NCBI GenBank assembly: GCA_012845835.1
Contig: JABAKD010000010.1
Coordinates: forward strand, 8,365,599-8,429,598
DNA: 64,000 bases
Source: Undaria pinnatifida
Taxonomy: Eukaryota; Sar; Phaeophyceae; Laminariales; Alariaceae
Direction: 5' to 3'
In this document: piece after piece, positions 1 through 12,200 of the stretch
How positions within the stretch are numbered: the first letter of the stretch is position 1
Layout: every line of letters starts with the position of its first letter
The notes under the pieces: model-generated
Database searches by the model: none
Told to the model about the DNA's origin: nothing
What the model saw: only the letters and a program-made list of their open reading frames with translations
Translations under genes and position numbers: made by a program

Positions 1-235
1 TATTGTTGCGGTCGCGTTTACTGTTTCGGTCACGGTTACGGTTGCGGTGACGGTTTTCGTCACTGGTACGGATTCCGTTCGGTTACGGTTTCGGTTACGG
101 TTTCGGTTTTCGGATACGGTTACGGTTGCGGTTACGGTTGCGGTTACCGTTACGGTTGCGGTTACCGTTACGGTTGCGGTTGCGAATTCGTTTACGGATT
201 CGGTTACGGATTCGGTGACATTTTACGACGGCACC
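1..235. repeat. Hexanucleotide tract (GGTTACGGTTGC type) in a fimbrin intron
   Basis: An imperfect GGTTAC/GGTTGC/GGATTC hexamer array fills the intron from the window start to just before the acceptor AG at 243-244. It resembles no known telomere repeat exactly and is interrupted throughout. It makes both strands look open, which explains spurious reading frames here. Confidence 0.85.
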
Positions 236-244
236 TGAGAGCAG

Positions 245-3200
245 TCGGCGTCGCCGAAACGGGTAAAAAACTTCGGGTCGGACCTTCGCGACGGCGAGGC
301 CCTCTCCCTGCTGCTCAACCAGCTCGACCCTTCCGTGTGCGACATCTGCACCGAGCCCCTTAGGTCTGAAGCCCGAGCGAGGCATATCATACGCAACGCC
401 AAGGTACGCGGGTGAATACTTCGGTTGCAAGTACGCGAACGACTGCATGTTCGAATAGTACGTGAAACGTGCTAAAAATTGCGACAGCATGTGACGCTGG
501 ATCGGAGTTACGAAGAGAGAGAGAGCTGGAGAACAAAGTGCCAATGGAAAACACGTAGATGGGATCGAAGTAATACTCTAAAACGTTTTCGTTGAAGCCG
601 TCATCCGCGTAAGTATTGCCAATTTCATGCTGCTGTAACTGCTGTGGTTGGAGCTTTTACGTATGCTGCCTGTCTGTTCAGCTCAGATTATAGATTATGC
701 TGCCCCGCTAGTTTCTAACTGGTGTGTGTTGTGTGGGTTTGTTCTTTGTTTGCTTGGTGCAGGCGTTGGGGGTGGAGACTTTCATACAGCCGGCCGACGT
801 CATCAACGCCAACAAGAAGCTGCTTCTGGCCTTCTGTGCCCAGCTGTTCAACACCAAGCCCAACCTCACCGTCGAGGTAAGTACAGACAAGCGATGCAGC
901 GTGTCCATCCATCCGTCCATCCGTTTATCCATTCGTCCATCCATCCACCCACCCATCCATCCATCCATACATCCATACATCCATACATCCATCCACTCGT
1001 CCATCTATCTGTGTATTTATCTACCCATCCACACACCCGTCCATTTATGCATCGACCCTCAAGGTGAACCTGACCCTGACCCTTCGACCTTACCCCGGCT
1101 TCTCGGTCCGTGTGTTTTGCGTTTGTGTTTCATGCTTTTGTTTGTTTGTGTTGCCTGTGTTGGTGTGGTTTTATGTTTGTTTTGTTGTTTCGTGTTTTTT
1201 TTGCGTGTATTTGGCGTTTGCAGCAAGAGGTGATGGAGCAGTTCACGGAGGACTTCGCCAACCTTGAGGACGACGACGAGGGTGAGCTGTTACATACCAT
1301 ACACCGATCAGTCTGATCGGAACACAAGCAGGTCGTTTGACAGGCGGGGGCGGTTCTCTCGGGCCGGGGCGGGTCACGACCAAAGATGTTGGTTGACGGT
1401 CTAGTTTTGTTCCGACAAGACCTCTTTAGACGGAATATACTGGTTTTGTGTGGAGGAGCGGCCCTTGACGGTGGTCCGCTTAAAATCTAGAGTGCCGTCA
1501 GCCGACATCTTTGGTCACGATCCCGACCCGTGATATTTGAAAACCGCGCTCCTCACCTGACATGACCCGACTCGCGAGATTTCAAAATATTCCTGACCCG
1601 ACCCGCTACCGGCCTGGTCATGACCCGCGAATAAGCCTTGGACGTATGGGAGACGGGGGCGTGTTTCGGCATATCCAAAAATTTCTTATTTTTACGATCA
1701 GGTTGGGGTGTCATGTTTACGATCAGACTGGTATTACGTTTCAGCGTTTCGGAGTTTCGTAGTTTCGGGGTTTCGGAGCCCTCCCCCACAGAACGGGGAT
1801 AGGATAAGCAAACACTTTCTATGTAGTATATCTGGTATAAAAGAAGCGTAATGAGCGCCCAAATGTTGAAGGCGTCTCTATTAGGATTAGGAACGGTGCT
1901 CCCTCTCGAAAGGGATGCGTGGTCAATGGTAAAATGACTAAGGCAAGAAGCAAATGAGTACGCCCCCCCCCCCCCCCCCCCCCCCCTCGCGCTTTCGGTG
2001 GGCGGGTGCTACAGAGCGTGGAACTCCTACCGAGGCACCCGCTTGGTGGGGGTCTGGCGTGTACGTCTGTACTCGTCTGGTGGCTGTGTCGGGTTTTGCT
2101 ACAGTGCAGTAGATGTGGCGAGAGAGAGGCAGACAGACAGCCGAGAAGTAAAACGTGCCAGTTAGAGAGGAAGGAGGACGCAGAGAGGCGGTTGTGGTGT
2201 GGTGTGGTGTGGTGTGGTGTGGTGTGGTGTGGTGTGGTGTGGTGTGGTGTGGTGTGGTGTGGTGTGGTGTGGTGTGGTGTGGTGTGGTGTGGTGTGGTTT
2301 GGTTTGGTTTGGAGTGGTGTTTGGTGTTGTTTGGTTTTGAAGGGTCTGGTTTCGCTTGGGTGGGGTTGGTTTCATTTCGTGTGGTTAGGTTTGTTTTTGT
2401 TTGGCTAGGTTTGGTTTCTTTGTTTTTTTTGTTCTTTTTTTCTGTTTCTCGTGGTTGGATTATAGTGCTTCTAATGCTCAACGGCGTGGAGGTTCGCTAG
2501 GCAAGTTTGACATGCGCTGGTGCTGCTACTTCTGCTGCCGGCTTGTTGCTGCTGTTGTTGTTCTCACATGAATTCATCGCAGTAATTTAGTCCGTGGTCG
2601 CAGCACATGGTCCAATAACTATGGATGTGTGTGTTTGGTTTTTTTTTCCCGTCAGGCGACACCCGAGAGGAGAAGGTGTTCCGGATGTGGATCAACAGCC
2701 TGGCCGTCGACAACGGTGACCTGTACATCAACAACTTGTTTGCCGACGTGCAGAACGGTTACGCCATTCTCAAGGTAAGCGTAGTACCATACGGTACCTA
2801 TCATACGCTTGTCGCGACGCATTTTTTAGTACCACACAATTCGCCGCGAGTCGACGAGGGAAGAAAATGCTGAATTCTTCTCGCGATCAAAATGAAAGCA
2901 CGTACCGTAGTGGGGAGAGGGGAGAAGGGTCCGCTATGTGGCCCCGGATATGAGTTACCACTGGGAGGAGGCACCAGAGTAGTGCGACGATAATAAATGG
3001 GATGAAGAAGACCTGAGCGGTACACTAACCGTGTTACACCGCACGTGTAATACCACTCTTCGTTTGCAGCGGTATTGTTCATGTTACATGATCTAGTGGC
3101 TACCCTCGAATGCCGCCAGAGTTACCACGTAGTTCTGGGGTTCGAATCCTGCGTGTGGGTCGGACTTTTGAGTTTATTTGCCGAAATTAAGGATCAATTG

Positions 3201-6200
3201 AGTCAACTGCTGAGAGCGCCTAACAGTATGGGAAGGCGCTATTTGATGCGAGTCGACGAGGGAAGAAATTGCTGGAGTCATCTCGCGATAAGAATGAAGG
3301 CGCATGCTGTAGTGGGGAGGGGGGAGACGAGCCTGCTTAGTGGCCCCGGATTTGAGTTACGTCTACAGGGAGGAAGGGAGAAGGAGAAAAAAAAGCGCGA
3401 AAATATTAGCAGGGATGAGCAAACAAGAAGAAGAAAAAAACAATTTACACCGGTAGTGTTGTGCGAAGTATCTTTTAACCCGTTTGAAACACGGGTAATA
3501 CGATCACAACGACGAAAACCGGCGATATTTTTTTTTACCTAGTTGGGACTGCAAACTGAGCAGGTTTTCGGAAACAATTACCATGGTACAGTTTACAGCA
3601 TATCGTAGGTGACCCGAAGCAATCCGGGCTGACACTGCAAACAATGAACGTTGGGTTTCAAGCATTGCGTCCACAAAGCTACGGTCGTGGCGTGCGAAGC
3701 AGTACGTTTACCCATTGCCATGGTCGACTGTTGCTTGGAAATCCCACGACCGTAGCTTCGTGGCAGCCAAGTTAGAAGCCCCAACATTCCTTTGCTTGCA
3801 GCTCACTGATATATCGATTGTTTCCTTGAATCTGTTTTATATTCAGGGAAGCAATCGATATGTCAGTCAGCTGTAAACAATGAACGCTGGGCGTGAAACG
3901 TTGCGTCCGCTACGGCCATGGCTTTCCTCGCGGCACGTTTACCATCGATGCGGTCTACGGTAGTGCTGCTTGGAACCCCGTTGGGCGTACGTTTGTGGCA
4001 GCAAGGTTTGAATTGAAGCCCAACGTTCGTCGTTCGCCGTTGATTAGTTTGTTGTTGTTGATGTCGGTTACGTATATTGTCCCGTGGAGAAGCTCTTACT
4101 GACGACCTGCCGAAGACATCATCGAGAGAGCTCTCTTGCCCGCTCTCTGTCGTTTTCGTTGAATGAAGCCTTCCTTGACTAATCCTACGCAAAACCTCGG
4201 GCGTACTCCTTGTTACCAAAGCCAAAGAAGGAAAGTGCCATCGGCGTTGAGTCGAACCGGGGATCCTACCCTCAATATCTTTTGTAACATTTGCCTCAAA
4301 AACATAGTTCGTCCCTTTAAAACTTGATTAATACGCCCTTCTGCGCTCTCAGAGCTCCCACCTGGAACACGCCTGCATAACTCCTCTTCTTGGAGAGCCT
4401 TCCCGGCTTTATTTGCGTTATTTGCTTTCTTCGCTTTCTTCGTCTTGTTTTTTCCCCCGTTTCTCTTCCTTTTGCGTTCCGTTCGTCGTGTTTTTGCGTT
4501 TTTGTGGTTTTTCTCTGTCAGCTTTGGCTTTTTTTTTTGTGATTCGAGATTCGAGATAGCTTTTTTTCTTGTTTTTTTTTAAAAGACTTTTGTTCGACCC
4601 CGATTTTCGTCTCTCTTCAATTTTTTTCTTTTTTTTCTTTGATGACGTCGCTCTTTCTTTTACTGTTTTTCGATTCTGATTCGAGTTTCGATCACTCCTT
4701 TTTTTTCCCCCGATACATTTTTCCCGATATTTTTTATCCTGTGGGCGTTTTTATCAGGTTTCTGTTTTTCACGAGCACAAAAAATTCGTACGAATACCTA
4801 CGTGCACGTTTATTTTGGCACGCATCATATCGTACGATACGTTCGTAGACTACGCGTTTATTTGCACCTGATTCTTCTGCTCAAAATCGCCATAAAACCA
4901 CACCCACCCACAGTTCGTAGAGCTACAGTCAGTTTTGTAGTAGCTTATTGTCGTCAAGCATCTATCACCAAGGACAGAACAGCACAGTGCACTCCGCCCT
5001 CAAAGTATCAAAGCACACGTAGTAGCAGCTGCGCGACAACGCAAGTAGGTGAAGTACAAGTAATCAGAGTTGGTGAGACCCGGCTTGCTCGTGTAGTCGA
5101 ACATTTATAACCAACTCGCTTTCCCGTTTTTTTTTTCGTGTCCCAGTACGAGGTAGGTTTTGGTTCGCACGCATAATAAACGTGTATTTATGCATCTATC
5201 TGCTGCTCAAATCACACAAGAAGCACACCCTGCTCCTGAGCCAGCGTTTTTTTGCGGTCGATCATCTGCTGCAAGCACACACAAGAAGCGCACCATGCTC
5301 CTGAGCCAGCATTTTTTTGCCGTCGATCATCTAATGCAAGCACAGCGCAGTCAGCATAGCGCAACACAGGTGCCGAGACCCATCATATCGTCGACCATTT
5401 TCTACAGCTCGCTGTGTTTTCAAAGGTAACGCATACATCGAAGTCTGCCCGACCAAAAAACTTGCGCAACCACAGCAGTAGCAGCTAGCTGATGATGGAC
5501 GAAATGCTTTACTTTGTGTCCAACTCATAAAGATACAACACTATAACATTTCTACTCTTCTCTTCGTCCTTCATCTTTTCGTACGGATGCTGTCATTCAT
5601 GCGTGAACGCGACGTCCGGATTGTTTTCCTGGAGCGTGGAGCTCTTGGCATTTGCAATTCGTAAGTTTAATCAAATCATGGATCTCTGTCCGCTCCATAT
5701 TTAGTTCTATTTCAGCTAGCGTGGCGGGCCGCCCGCGGAGCGAAACGTCTTGTATATTTAAACATCATTCGATACTGTAAGAGCTGGAAAACAAAATGAG
5801 ACTATTTGTATGTCCTTACTACTCCTATGGATTTATTAATAGTGCGTTTTTACGCACCTGGCCGGACAGCGATCTCGGGCGTCGCACAAAACAGAAATAA
5901 CGGCATACGCTTGGTTTCGTGGTCGTCGTCTGCCATGGCCCTTGTGCGGACGAACCAATGACCTTGGCGGGGACGGTCGAACATGGCTTCTTGTACTGCG
6001 GTGGCGAACTTGGACGAACGTACAAAACAGAACCTAAACGCACAGTTTTTCGATGGAAACCCCTACTATATTAAGACGCACGAGCTGAGCTGTTGCTTCT
6101 GCGTCTGCCAGCTGCTATTGGGTGCTGCTGGCTTTGCTGCTTCTGCTGCCTGCTGCGGTTGCCGCCTGCTGCTGGGTGTTGATGCCCTAACACCCGTCGC

Positions 6201-9200
6201 CGGACCTCGTACCAGGTATACGAAGCATGCAGCAGCAGCAAAGGCCCATAAAAACCCATATTTTCCTGTTTTTTTTCTCGCTCTGCTGCTCTGCTGCTGC
6301 ATCACACATGACCCTCTTCTGCGTGATAGCCACAGACGGTGCCTTTGTGAGAATGTGCATGTGTGTGGGATGTGTGCTGTGGTATTACAGGCAAACACAC
6401 AAAACGATTTAAAAGAGCGGTGGTTTCCCCCCCCCCAAAGAAAAAAAGTGGTCCTTAAGTCTCCCAGCGACGAAACCAGTACCGTATGTAGCAGCAGTAC
6501 AGCAGCAGCGGTACAACGGCAGCCGTGCTTCAAAGCTCTTGCTTTTGTGCCAGCATTGATGGTGTATGTGTGTGGTTTGGTGTAAAGCAGAAGATCGAAA
6601 TACGACAGCATTTTTTTATGTCCAACGCAACAATTAAACCTACATCGTCGGGCCTCCTACCAGGTATACGAAGCAAGTATGCGAAGCATACAGCAGGAGG
6701 AGCAAAAGCAACACCTGGTTGTTCTTATCATATCAAGTGCACACCACTCGAACGCCTGTGTTCACCCTTCGCGACGTGCGACGCGCCCGGGATATCAACG
6801 CAACCTCATCCCGAAGGGGAGCTTTGTACGTATGGCATGCGCTGCATGATATCCCGGTGACCTTAGTAATATATTTCCAAAATGTGGCCCCTCCGCCATT
6901 GGTGCGGAGAGAAATCGGCCTTGTTCCCTAGTACTCGTGTTCTCTCTGCGTATGTCAGTTTGCGGCGTGTCATCGAGCCGTGGCGTGGTGCCATCGTATT
7001 GTGGTGTTGAGTGGCCTCTCCGTCTTCCTCTTCCTGTTTTTCTTCTTCCGCCCCCCCCTTCCCCTCCTCTTCATCCCCCCCCCCCCCCCCTCTTCTTGGT
7101 CTTGTTGGTCCCCTCCTCCTCCTCGTTATTTTATGACCAGGTGATGGACCGCATCCAGCCCGGGGTAGTGAGGTGGAAGCGCGTTAACATCAACCCCAAG
7201 AACCGTTACAAGAAGGTGGAGAATGGGAACTACGTCATCGATATCGCAAAGGTCAGTCGGTCGGTAGAACGGTCGGTCGGTCGGTATGTTGACCGGCCCG
7301 TGCTTTAAGGAGAGGCGTGACTCGGGGAGGGGGGGGAGTATGGAAGCCGATGATGCGATACGAGGAAATGCGATGCTCGCCATTTTAGCCCTTTCACCAC
7401 CTGTACTGACTGTCGCAGTGATCCTTCTGTAATTCCAAGTAGTTTTCTAAAAAAACGCGGGTGCATTTCTATTTTTTTTTTTTGTGCGTATGGTTGTTCT
7501 TTGTTTGTGTTTTTAGGTGATGGGTCTAACTGTGGTCAACGTCGGAGGGCTGGACATCATCGACGGTAACCATAAGATGACGCTGGCCATCATGTGGCAG
7601 CTCATGCGTCGGCACACCCTCAACCTCCTCCAGGTACACTACACTACGACGCACTGCGCAACAGTACAGTGTAAGGAGCAACACAATCAAGAATTAACAG
7701 CAAACGAGTAATCGCACGCTTAACAGAATAACGTTGTATACGCGGAGTGTCACAACCGAGAATTGACAACACATGAGCAATTCCGAGTGTTGTGCAAAAC
7801 AAATTGAGTGCAAACGAAATCCGTACGGCTTGGGATGAGTGTTTTTGGTGAGCCCTGTTGGCGGCTATCTATACGACGGCCAAGGTAGGGGCAGAAATAC
7901 CAACGCACGCTTCGCCAGCTACTGTTTGTTGCTGCTGTATTTTGTTTTTGGTTGTACTAGCCATGTCACAAGCACAAGGCACAAAATTGCCCAAACAGCG
8001 TGTGATGACATGCCTGCCAGCTCACCCGCCTCTCGCTTATTCAACGCTGATGTCGAACCGAAATGTCGAGACGCCAGCGTCTGATGACATAGGTGCCTGC
8101 ACGCCCGCTTTCCGCCTGGTGTTATGAAAACTATGTACTGCTGTTCGAAAACGAAACGTCGAAACATCAGCGTCTGATGGAAACACATGCCTACCCGCCC
8201 GCCTCCCGCATATCAACAGTATAGAACATCTACGTCAAAGCGAAGTGTCGGAACGACAGCGTCTATTGATGTGCCGCCCCACGCCGCCCGCCTCCCGCTT
8301 ATTTAACACTGCTGTCGACATGAAATGCCTGTCGAAACTAAACGCCTGATGACATGCGTGCCCGCCCGCCTCCCGCATATCTAACGCTGCTGTTGAAACG
8401 AAATGCCGAATCGAAAAATCGACACGAAATGATGCAGAGCCTGTCGACGAAGGGCAAGAGGATAGAGGACCCCCAGATCGTGGCGTGGGCGAACTCTAAG
8501 GTCGAGGGTTCCAGAATCCGAAGCTTCGCGGACCCATCGCTGTCCACGGGGGTTTTCCTGCTGCAGGTAAGAGGAACTAGACTTTTTTTTTTTTTTTTTT
8601 CTTCATCCTCCGGCGGATGGGGAAAAATATAGCTTTAGCTCACCACACTTCCACGTATTTTCATACGCGTTGTGTGTCGATTTAACTCCGTTGCTTTCGC
8701 AGCCCAACGCTAGCTGGCGCACCCTTCGGGTCCCATCGTAGGTATAGCGTACGCTGTCCCTATCAGTGGTCTTCGTTACAACCCCGGCAGCGCAAGCTGC
8801 CGTTGTATACGGATGCGTGTGTATGTCGACCCCGCCTGTCCCCTGAGGGTCAGTTTCGGTGGAGATAGCCACCCGGAATGTCATCTTTCCGGGTAGTGTG
8901 GGACTTGCGTAAGCACACCCACTAACAAAACCCCTGGCCATGGGAGATGGCCTTCCGCCGGACTTGGTCCAGTTACGGTCCACCCTACCCATTCGGGCGA
9001 TGGTCCTCGTTTTTTTTTGGTTATCCCCACCGGATATCTGGAGGTGTTTTTCCTGCGCGATTCCTCCTCAAGGGAAGAAGAAACTGAGTTTTTTTTACAC
9101 CCGCTGGAGATCTTCAGTGTTTGTTTCTTTGCAGGCAATCGGTAAATCGAAAAATGGATTTAGTTCACGTTTACGTCGGAGGTCGGCGGCGGATGCTATG

Positions 9201-12200
9201 GTTATGTCCTAAATAAAACTTTCTCCCTCCCTCGTGCCCGCGGTGGCACCATCTTTACCCCGCCCCCCCCCCTCCCCCCCTTGATACATATATATAATAG
9301 TTGGCCTCGGTCAACACCCACGGTGTGAAACATTATACGAAATATGTTAGTGTTTACGCTGGTTGGCTGGCAACGACGGTGTAAAACATACCAATCACTA
9401 CGTGAGCTAGAAAACCAGGGTATTTTTTTTTTTTTTTGGCGGTCACCGTGATGGTTGTCGAGTTATTGTAGATCATATTGTGCGGGATGGAGAACCCTAA
9501 CTCCGCACAAGCGGAATGATTGCATCAGGTAGTGTGAATATGGTAAGGCACCCACGAGGCAGTTACATAGTAATACCCATTTCTGTCTCTGGAATGGCCA
9601 CACCCGAGAACAAGGTAACCTATTGGCGCTGTCATCCATAAACAGGAACGTAGGCACAAGGTGCCGAAATCGGTCTTACGAGCGTTTCTTGGAAGGATGA
9701 AGTTCGCCCTTCATGCGACTCGCCGAGCACCTCACGGCGCTTCGCGCTTGGTGCAAGCAATGTCTGCCTGGCTGGTGAAAACTCGACGTGCTCCGTTCCG
9801 GCATGGTAGGGATGCGAGGGCCTATGGTCATACGACTACGGCCATGCACAGACTGAGTACGCCCTCCCCGCCCCCCGCCCCCCCCCCCTACAAAATTACA
9901 CATTCAGGTGTGCCATGGCATCGACCGATCGGTCGTGAACTGGGACCTCGTGGTGATGGAGCCCGGGAACGACGAGGACAAGATCAACAACGCCAAGTAC
10001 GCCATCAGCGTTGCCCGCAAGCTGGGCGCCTGCGTGTTCGTTGTGGCCGAGGACATCGTCCAGGTCATGTCCCGAATGATCATGCTCTTCTGTGCCAGCC
10101 TGTGGCACTGTGAGAACGAGAGAGCGGTAGGGGGAGGAAGCATTGTTGGCGGGGGTGCGGCTGGGTTGGGGGAGGACTCTGTGGCACCGACTGCCACGGC
10201 GGTTTCGCCGGCGCCTCAGGTGCGTTTTGGGGGGAGGGAGGGTTCGTCTTTTTTCTTCCTTTTGTTGTTTTTCTTTATTTTTTCTTTATTTTTCTTTATT
10301 TGTCTCGTGTCATTTGCCTGGTTTGCTGCATGGGGGACGGAAAGGGAGGGGGAGGGGGGACAGGAGAAGATTATCGTTTATCAGCGACGGGGGGGAGGAG
10401 AGGAACAAATATACTACAACGAAAATATAAGGTGGAGGAGGGGGTGGTTTTGGTCGGGGACTTGGATTGCACGGTTGATGTTTTTATTTTTTTGTTCGCA
10501 CTCGGGAGTGTCGATACATGCCTCGCCTTTTTACTCGTCGTCCGCCGCCTGCCCCTCTCCCGCCGTTCTCGTTCTCCGCGTTGCCCTTTCCATCCTTCTC
10601 GTGCCGTGCCTTCCCTTGTCTTGTCTTATCTTATCTTGTCGTGTCTTGTTATTCCCCCGTGTCCCTATCTCTCGTCTTGTCTTGTCATGTCTTGCATCTT
10701 GTCTTGTCTTGTCATGTCTTGTTCGTCTGGTCTTGTCTTGTCATGTCTTGTCTTGTCTTGTCTTGTCTTGTCTTGTTTGTCTGGTCTTGTCTTCTTATTC
10801 CCCGGTATTCGTATCTCTCTGTCCTGTCTTGTCTTGTCTTGTCTTGTCTTGTCTTGTCTTGTCTTGTCTTGTCTTGTCTTGTCTTGTCTTGTCTTGTCTT
10901 GTCTTGTCTTGTCTTGTCTTGTCTTGTCTTGTCTTGTCTTGTCTTGTCTTGTCTTGTCTTGTCTTGTCTTGTCTTGTCTTGTCTTGTCTTGTCTTGTCTT
11001 GTCTTGTCTTGCCTTGTCTTGTCTTGTCTTGTCTTGTCTTGTCTCGCCTTACCCTGTCCCGCGTTGTTTTGTCCTGCCTTGTCTTTGTCTCGCCGTGGAC
11101 ATGACGTCTATAGCAGTCGTCGTTCTTGGCTTCGCCGACATCGACGCACTTGAAGCCCGCCACCTTTGCGCCGACGCCGGCCCAGCCGTTGTCGGCGGCC
11201 AAGGAGGCCCAGCGTCAGGCGGACGACGAGACCAAGAGGAGAATCCAGGCGTGGAAGAAGCAGCAGCAGGAACAGGAGGTTAGATTCGATCATGTCGTTC
11301 GCTGTTCGTACCATTAACCCGTCCATCCATCCATCCAGCCATGCACCCATACATACAAGGTTCCCCTTCGGAGGAAGGGTGACGCAAGAGGCTGATGCTT
11401 TTGCATTTTGATCCCCTGCGCGTTCGCCCGCATCCTTACGGTAGAGCATGCAACTATACTGCAATGTACATATATATTTGATCCGGGTGTATCGGAAATA
11501 ATGAAGGTACTACTGCTGTAAAGGACGGCCCAGATAAATTATGGTGATCGTGCTGTTGTAGCCTACCAGGTATCTGGTACTACTAGTAATGTTCTGTGCA
11601 TATAAGTGCAAGTTTACCGAATCTACAGAGTAGTAGCTGCGACGTTCATGCACCCGGCGTATAAGCATTCGGGTGCAACTTCAAACTGATGTTGTTGTGC
11701 TCAGCACATTTGATGCGCTTACAACAGCAGTTCACGTACTACTACATGCTGTGTAACCTTGTGTACAACCAGCGAAAAACAATCTACCCCCAGACACATC
11801 AGGTGTACATGAAATTTTCTGGAAAATATGAGCCAAAAATAACTCACAGCAGTCTACAGCAGCAAGCAGCATTATTTCTGCGCGCTTCTGGTGTGTGAGA
11901 TTCAATAAAACAGAACAAAAAAGTGCACTCGGTACTGTAGCGTGTAGTTTGTTACGCCCTAAAAATGAACACGGTAATGTCCGTCGGTAATTTGTTGAAG
12001 TTTTGAAATTCCTCCGAGTGGCGTTCGTCATTTTCTTTTAGTTGAAGTATTTCCAGATCTTCTAAGAAAACACACTGATGGATGGGTGACCGGCCATGAT
12101 GCGCAATAGCTTGCGGGTACATTTGTGTGATTTGCCTGCTGTCTTTTGGATTAATTAAGTACTCGAAGCTGCAGCTGTGTTGGATGATCGCTTCCAAGCA

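Larger units (their letters stand above)
2775..7140 (+). other. Large fimbrin intron (4.4 kb) with repeats only
   Basis: Donor GTAAGC at 2775, acceptor CCAG ending at 7140. Apart from the repeats listed separately (SINE-like copies, two hairpins, a 65-bp duplication), I see T-rich sequence around 4380-4750 and a pyrimidine block at 7020-7095 before the acceptor. The open frames at 5983-6585 and nearby are Cys/Ser-rich, exist on both strands and carry no recognisable domain. Confidence 0.8.

Noticed and set aside
1..235. Interstitial telomere repeat
   Set aside because: Hexamers are GGTTAC/GGTTGC-type and irregular, not a TTAGGG-type telomere unit.
1819..2481. 220-codon minus frame rich in Thr/His/Pro
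   Set aside because: Translation of the (GGTGT)n repeat and flanking T-rich DNA inside a fimbrin intron.
3110..3165. tRNA gene (GGTTCGAATCC word)
   Set aside because: The T stem does not pair and there is no acceptor stem; better explained as a SINE head.
4225..4275. tRNA gene on the minus strand (CCGGTTCGACTC word)
   Set aside because: Only a T-loop-like word; the flanking stem is mismatched and no cloverleaf can be drawn.
10300..11283. Long Leu/Ser/Val/Cys reading frames on + (up to 398 codons)
   Set aside because: They are translations of the (TCTTG)n microsatellite running on from a true fimbrin exon; open in all + frames.
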